Assembly (NCBI GenBank): GCA_030550585.1
Contig: JAUQPB010000003.1
Location: forward strand, 209,691 to 273,690
Origin: Thermoproteota archaeon
GTDB taxonomy: Archaea > Thermoproteota > Thermoprotei_A > Sulfolobales > Ignisphaeraceae
Direction: 5' to 3'
DNA: 64,000 bases
The notes under the pieces were generated by a model that worked only from the letters and a program-made list of their open reading frames with translations, was not told the DNA's origin and searched no databases. Each line of letters begins with the position of its first letter. The stretch's first letter is position 1. Position numbers and translations under genes: made by a program. This document shows, piece by piece, positions 59,651-64,000 of this stretch.

Positions 59651-61069
59651 ATGAGCATAGATTCAGAGCAAAGCACTATTCCACGGAACTATGTTTTTGG
59701 TGACGAGGTTCTAGATCAGCTGCTTGCAGGGGGTATAGAGCCGGGGTCTCTGATACTGGTTCTCGGGCACCCTGGTGCGGGAAAATCAACTTTTGCTACA
59801 CGTATAGTCTTCGAGAATGTTATGAGGTATAACATAAAAGGTGTTTATCTGAGCTTTGCTGAGACAAAAGCCAAGTTCTACTCCTATATGAGGAGATTCA
59901 ACATAGATCTGGAGCTGGCAGAGAAGAAACAGCTGTTCGAATTTGTGCAAATGCTTACTATGAGCGGGAAAGACCTTCTAGACTTTACTGTTTCGACCTT
60001 GGGCCAAAAGGTTCTTGGTGAGGGCTACTCGATTGCTGTTGTAGACTCGATAACACCGATACTAAATGTTCTGACAACAGATGAGGCTAGAGCGTTTCTA
60101 CACTCAACGCTATACAACCTAGTGTCTAACACCAACGCTCTTCTCATCTTGATTGCTGACCTCCCATTTGCAGTAGAGACAGTTGATTTGAGGGGTCTTG
60201 AGTTCATAGCTGATGCTGTATTTGTTTTTAAGACAAGGATTGAAAAAGGATTGATACACAGATTCATGGAGATTAGAAAGTTTAGGGGAAAACCAATTCC
60301 AATGGCTGAAATACCGTTCTCCATAGAGGACGGCAGAGGTGTAAGAATGTTGCTATCGCCAACAGTGATACAACCACCATATACAGCCTCTGTAACAAGC
60401 TATAGCGATGAGTGTAGCAACTTGGTTTGGAGAGGGCTTGCCTCTGGAAGCTATGTAGGTGTGGTAGCAACATGTAACGTTATACCATTAACATTTTGGG
60501 CACTTCTAGCAAGAATTGTCTTTAGCTATGGAGCAAACTATGGGATTATATCATTTAGAGACTCGCCAGAGAACATAAAGAACATTCTACGCAATGCTGC
60601 TGGCCTCATGAAAATACCGCCACACTACATTTTGAATAAGGCGGCATTCATTGAAAGTATTCATCCTGCTGCATATTCAACACAGCAGCTAGAGACCATT
60701 ATACGCAATTACATTGATAGCAATATCCAGATCCTTGTATTAGATGGAATCGAATCTCTATATCTATACTACGACCCTATACTTGTTGACAGAATGCTCA
60801 AATCCATATCGATGTACGTCAAATCCAGCCCGTCAGTAATGTTTGAGCTTGTGGACAACATATACACACAGTCACAAACAATGCGATACGACATTATACA
60901 CAAGATTTTATGTGATCAGGAGAAGCTTCTACACAGCGCCACAACCACAAGGACATCAACATCCTATCTAAGAACCCCAAGCTACATAGTAAAGGTGTAT
61001 GATGATGACCTAGCTAAATGCATTGAAACACATCCTTTCACCGTTCCATCAACTTCTCAAAGTGGCTGA
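59651..61069 (+). CDS. KaiC-like RecA-fold ATPase, two domains
   Basis: 472 residues. The first domain (about 1-240) is KaiC-like, with Walker A LVLGHPGAGKSTFATRI (residues 39-47), GVYLSFAETKAKFY and Walker B YSIAVVDSITPIL near residue 132. The second half (about 245-450) has KaiC-like secondary structure, such as IQILVLDGIESLYLYYD, but no P-loop, so only the first domain should bind ATP. Archaeal KaiC homologues serve in signalling and regulation. The gene is followed 5 bases after its stop by the GH5-like gene. Confidence 0.85.
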   Translation: MSIDSEQSTIPRNYVFGDEVLDQLLAGGIEPGSLILVLGHPGAGKSTFATRIVFENVMRYNIKGVYLSFAETKAKFYSYMRRFNIDLELAEKKQLFEFVQMLTMSGKDLLDFTVSTLGQKVLGEGYSIAVVDSITPILNVLTTDEARAFLHSTLYNLVSNTNALLILIADLPFAVETVDLRGLEFIADAVFVFKTRIEKGLIHRFMEIRKFRGKPIPMAEIPFSIEDGRGVRMLLSPTVIQPPYTASVTSYSDECSNLVWRGLASGSYVGVVATCNVIPLTFWALLARIVFSYGANYGIISFRDSPENIKNILRNAAGLMKIPPHYILNKAAFIESIHPAAYSTQQLETIIRNYIDSNIQILVLDGIESLYLYYDPILVDRMLKSISMYVKSSPSVMFELVDNIYTQSQTMRYDIIHKILCDQEKLLHSATTTRTSTSYLRTPSYIVKVYDDDLAKCIETHPFTVPSTSQSG

Positions 61070-61074
61070 AGATA

Positions 61075-62226
61075 ATGCCAGACGTGTATTATGAAGTTGA
61101 AGATAGTGAAATATATGTAGTTAAAAAAGAGCAGAAAGAGCCTCTAGCCCTGCTGGGCGTAACTTGGGTTGGTTTCGAGCTTCGTAGCCATGTTGTAGGA
61201 GGGCTCCATATCAGAAACTGGCTTGAGATACTGCAAACGGTGAAAGACCTTGGCTTCAACGCGATAAGAATACCGTTTTGCTCTGCCTCTGTCAGACCAA
61301 GGGTTTTTCCACATATTCGCTCGATAAACTACGCTCTTAACCCAGATCTCCTAGGTCTGGACTCTCCCACAATACTAGAGAAGATCATTGCAAAAGCAGC
61401 TGAGCTTGGCCTCTACGCGCTTCTGAATTTCCATAGCATCAGCTGTGTTGTTATGGAGCCTCTTTGGTACACACCATTGTTTAGTGAAGAGGATTTCATA
61501 TCCACTTGGGTTTCCATTGCAAAAAGATATGGGAGATACTGGAATGTCATAGGTGCAGAACTCCTCAATAATCCGCATGGTAGAGGCCCTAGACAGGAGT
61601 ACTATACAAGAGGAGATTCAGCTACTTGGGGTGTTGGCAATACCAAAACAGATTGGAACTTAGCCGCTGAGAGAGTGGGCAAGGCGATCTTAGAGGTTGC
61701 TCCCCACTGGCTGATAGTTGTCAAGGGCACTCAATTCACGAATCCCAAATCAGATGATGTGAAGCACTACCCAGACTCTACATATTGGGGCGAGAATCTC
61801 AGAGCGGTGAAAGACTATCCAGTTAATCTACCGAGAAACAAGCTGGTGTACGGAGTAAATACCTATGGCCCTGACATGTATGTCCAAGACTATTTCAACG
61901 ATCCAAGCATCTTCCCGGAGAATCTCCATGTCATATGGGATCAGAACTGGGGCTATGTCAAAAAGCAACTGCGATACCCCGTGGTCATAACTGAGTTTGG
62001 TGGTAAGTGTGGCGATGGCGATCCCAGGGATGCTGTGTGGCATGAGAAATTCATTGAGTATCTAATTGAAAATAACTTTTGCCAGTGGTTCTATCTAGCG
62101 CTGAACCCCGAGCATGTTGAAACAGGTGGTCTTCTGAAAAACGATTGGAGAACTGTTAAAGAGAATAAATATGCTCTTTTGAAGAGGCTTATGGAGTATT
62201 GTAGAAGCAGGTATTCAAAGGCATAG
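61075..62226 (+). CDS. GH5-family cellulase-like protein lacking the acid/base Glu
   Basis: 383 residues with a GH5 (beta/alpha)8 barrel: NAIRIPFCSASVRP, LYALLNFHSISC, IGAELLNNPHGRGPRQ, YGVNTYGPDMY, and the nucleophile PVVITEFGGKCGD (Glu307). In active GH5 endoglucanases the acid/base residue is the Glu of NEP; here the sequence is Asn165-Asn166-Pro167, so that Glu is Asn. There is no signal peptide. The gene lies 5 bases after the KaiC-like gene, in an apparent operon. It may be a substrate-binding or altered-mechanism protein. Confidence 0.85.
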   Translation: MPDVYYEVEDSEIYVVKKEQKEPLALLGVTWVGFELRSHVVGGLHIRNWLEILQTVKDLGFNAIRIPFCSASVRPRVFPHIRSINYALNPDLLGLDSPTILEKIIAKAAELGLYALLNFHSISCVVMEPLWYTPLFSEEDFISTWVSIAKRYGRYWNVIGAELLNNPHGRGPRQEYYTRGDSATWGVGNTKTDWNLAAERVGKAILEVAPHWLIVVKGTQFTNPKSDDVKHYPDSTYWGENLRAVKDYPVNLPRNKLVYGVNTYGPDMYVQDYFNDPSIFPENLHVIWDQNWGYVKKQLRYPVVITEFGGKCGDGDPRDAVWHEKFIEYLIENNFCQWFYLALNPEHVETGGLLKNDWRTVKENKYALLKRLMEYCRSRYSKA

Positions 62227-62246
62227 AAAATACCTATAACAATTAG

Positions 62247-63305
62247 CTATGTTTCTATATCTTCAAAGTCTATGCTATATCTAAGTATTGCTATGATCCC
62301 CCCAAGCATCTTCACCCTCTCCCCAGGTGGCGACCTACCCGGAACTATAACTACTGCACCACCCTTCTCCACAACATTTCTTAGAATTGCCTCAACCTTC
62401 TCTCGATTCTCATCAAATCCCGCAAGCATGTCATCAACCACAAGAAGCTTCTCAACAGCACCTATACTAGCAGCAAGCTCCACATGGCTAAGCCCATATG
62501 CAACCCTATTAATATCTTTTGCAATGAGGTAATCAAATTCCTCAAGAATCCTAGACGCTTTCTCTATCGAGGAGTCTCTAATAATATTTCTAACAACATC
62601 TCTGTTTAGAAGTTCTTGAAGTCCCGCATACCCCCCATTAGCAACAGTATCCAAAAAAACCTTTATCCCACTATCCAGCGAGGCTATAGCGTCCCTCACC
62701 TTATTTTTCAAACTTCCTGGAGATGCCACAACAACAGCCTCAACATTATATCTGTGAGCAGCCTCAATAATTTTCTTAGCAAGCTCTGAAACAAGCTCTT
62801 TTTCAGCAGCCTCAAAATATTCATCGCTTAGAGGAAGAGAAACATTTCTCGAATCCAGAATCTTCATACCCTGCATCTGAAGAACTGCTATAGCATATTC
62901 ATCGAAATCAACAGCCACGAGCATGACATTCAATGGCCTAACAATCTTCATAACCTCGTCTAAGACCCTTGGATCCCAAAAAACCTTTTGAACAGTAATC
63001 TCATCGCCAACACCAACAGAGATTGTGTGGTGAGATCCCTTAACACCAAACCTATCAGGACCTTCAACAACTATCCCATGAATCCTAAGCCTATTTGTAA
63101 AAGGCTGAAACTCCATCTTCTCAACCCTCACAGCCAAGATCATAGGTATCCTTCTCTTCTCATCGCCAATGCTAACATCCCTCGAAGTCCTAGCCCTAAC
63201 AATATCACCTCTAGATATAATCATACTCAGAATCCATAAATCATCAAAACTATCAATACTAATACTTAAAACACCATCCCTATAATCCAAAACCTCTAGT
63301 CTCAT
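62247..63305 (-). CDS. pelA: Pelota (Dom34) ribosome-rescue factor
   Basis: Release-factor-like protein that works with aEF1A (acting as Hbs1) and ABCE1 on stalled ribosomes. The N-terminal domain has DLWILSMIISRGDIVRARTS, the central domain has LVAVDFDEYAIAVLQMQG and VVVASPGSLKNKV, and the C-terminal domain has YGLSHVELAASIGAVEKLLV. About 352 residues. No GGQ motif, as expected for pelota. I chose ATG 63305 with GTGGT just upstream; a GTG at 63317 would add four residues. It lies 25 bases after the SRP RNA 3' end on the same strand. Confidence 0.93.
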   Translation of the reverse strand: MRLEVLDYRDGVLSISIDSFDDLWILSMIISRGDIVRARTSRDVSIGDEKRRIPMILAVRVEKMEFQPFTNRLRIHGIVVEGPDRFGVKGSHHTISVGVGDEITVQKVFWDPRVLDEVMKIVRPLNVMLVAVDFDEYAIAVLQMQGMKILDSRNVSLPLSDEYFEAAEKELVSELAKKIIEAAHRYNVEAVVVASPGSLKNKVRDAIASLDSGIKVFLDTVANGGYAGLQELLNRDVVRNIIRDSSIEKASRILEEFDYLIAKDINRVAYGLSHVELAASIGAVEKLLVVDDMLAGFDENREKVEAILRNVVEKGGAVVIVPGRSPPGERVKMLGGIIAILRYSIDFEDIET

Positions 63306-63329
63306 CACATACCACACAAAGATAAAAAC

Positions 63330-63645
63330 GGTGCACGGCCCCCACTATATGGATGTGTATTGTCTATACAAGCCAACCACACCATACCTCCCCCCGTAGA
63401 CCCGCGAACGTCGACGGCCGGGGGTTAGGCTGCTCCCTTCCGGGCCTGACCGTCCCCCCGTTAGGATGGTAGCCACCTCCCTACAGAGATGGCCCCATCC
63501 ACCGTCGACCCCACGGGGCGGGGCTCATAGCGGTGTGGTTGGCTTGTATAGACAATACACATCCATATAGCGGGTTACTGGCTCCCGCATTCGCCCATTT
63601 CGGGTCTGGGGGAGGGCGAGCCCCCCGAGCCCTACCCGTGCACCG
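63330..63645 (-). ncRNA. ffs: Signal recognition particle 7S RNA
   Basis: On the minus strand the universal helix-8 loop is visible (GGTCAGGCCCGGAAGG followed by GAGCAGCC, plus-strand 63427-63452). The 5' end (GGTGCACGGG, 63644 downward) pairs with the 3' end (CCCCCGTGCACC-like, near 63331), forming the archaeal closing helix 1. A perfect 39-bp pairing (63345-63383 with 63532-63570) forms helix 5. Length about 315 nt is normal for archaea. A T-run follows the 3' end at 63324-63328. Confidence 0.95.
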
Positions 63646-63670
63646 TTATAGCATTGTGTTTGTGGGCTAA

Positions 63671-63684
63671 TAAACTTTATATGT
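63671..63684 (-). promoter_or_regulatory. TATA box of the SRP RNA gene
   Basis: On the minus strand CATATAAAGTTT lies about 28-40 bases upstream of the expected 5' end at about 63644, the standard distance for an archaeal promoter. Confidence 0.6.
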
Positions 63685-63845
63685 GGTTTAAGAATCAATA
63701 CTTTGTCTAGCTAATAATTCATGTGATAGTCAAATAGGTTTAGTCTCAATAATGTTGATACTGTGTATTCTGATTTGGTTTCCATTTGCCTTTACGCCAT
63801 GTTTTTAAGCTTGTTTTCTTCTTATCTCTTTTTTCGGTGGTTTGA

Positions 63846-64000
63846 ATGGCCTGTACAAAGCCTGTTAAAGTTAAGCTGCCTGATGGTGGGGAGAAGGAGC
63901 TGGTTCCAAAGAAGGTTTGGAGCCTATCTCCAAAGGGTAGGAAAGGAGTTAAGATAGGGCTGTTCCAAGACCCAGCATCAGGAAAATACTTCAGAGCTAA
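63846..64000 (+). CDS. creN7: Chromatin protein Cren7 (3' end outside window)
   Basis: Start of the crenarchaeal chromatin protein: ATG 63846 with GGTGG 5 bases upstream. The visible 51 residues ([47 protein letters not shown]) match the Cren7 SH3-like DNA-binding fold through most of its length; only the last few residues lie beyond the window. It is a strong marker for a crenarchaeal origin. It is divergent from the SRP RNA, with about 200 bases between. Confidence 0.96.
   Translation, partial: MACTKPVKVKLPDGGEKELVPKKVWSLSPKGRKGVKIGLFQDPASGKYFRA

Noticed and set aside
1..64000. CRISPR array
   Set aside because: No regularly spaced direct repeats of 24-37 bases were seen, although a Cas4-like gene is present.

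Overview
The window is 64 kb of low-GC archaeal chromosome from a hyperthermophilic crenarchaeon. I infer Desulfurococcales or a relative such as Ignisphaera from the Cren7 chromatin protein at the right edge, inositol-1-phosphate synthase, a TIP49-type AAA+ ATPase, a crenarchaeal SpeD-family arginine decarboxylase, an archaeal SRP RNA, RNase P proteins Rpp30 and Pop5, ribosomal protein L15e, TATA-box promoters, GGTGA-type ribosome binding sites and an intron-containing tRNA-Met. No species was identified by search.

Layout. 1-8.7 kb: truncated leuS, protein disulfide oxidoreductase, a nucleotide-sugar dehydrogenase-like gene, SpeD family, a solo Cas4-like nuclease and TIP49, with box C/D sRNA genes in the spacers. 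8.9-20.9 kb: membrane glycosyltransferases, GlmM-type phosphohexomutase, DUF354, RNase HII, Mut7-C, AMMECR1, dCTP deaminase, a TFS paralogue and a Gfo/Idh-family oxidoreductase. 20.9-22.5 kb: C2H2 zinc-finger gene, a C/D sRNA, tRNA-Met and tRNA-Pro. 22.5-32.2 kb: a surface-glycan block (GT2, GT4, a secreted protein and a large GT-C protein) interrupted by about 2.3 kb of decayed DNA (radical-SAM pseudogene and TnpB remnants) and an intact toxin-antitoxin pair. 32.6-34.3 kb: metG and tRNA-Thr. 34.4-41.1 kb: beta-propeller protein, a second PMT-like protein and a type IV pilus operon. 41.4-43.0 kb: an IS605-family tnpB element with a candidate omega RNA. 43.1-51.4 kb: coiled-coil and proline-rich proteins, a circularly permuted GTPase, Trm10, and a three-gene cassette in which a VirB4/HerA-like ATPase is split into two ORFs behind a 760-residue protein of unknown function. 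51.4-58.6 kb: L15e, TGS GTPase, RNA-binding protein, Rpp30, Pop5, ino1, Trm14-like methyltransferase and PyrH. 59.6-64 kb: KaiC-like ATPase, a GH5 protein lacking its acid/base Glu, pelota, SRP RNA and Cren7.

Main themes. RNA biology dominates: eight candidate C/D sRNAs in about 55 kb, one with a guide complementary to the D-arm of the window's own tRNA-Met, sit alongside tRNA modification, RNase P, pelota and SRP genes. Cell-surface glycosylation and a type IV pilus form a second theme. The most notable leads are the C/D sRNA set, the candidate omega RNA with a loop-loop pseudoknot, the split VirB4-like cassette, the GH5 protein with Asn at the acid/base position, and the TFS paralogue without its catalytic acidic dipeptide. 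All calls are from reading the sequence; no database search was run.
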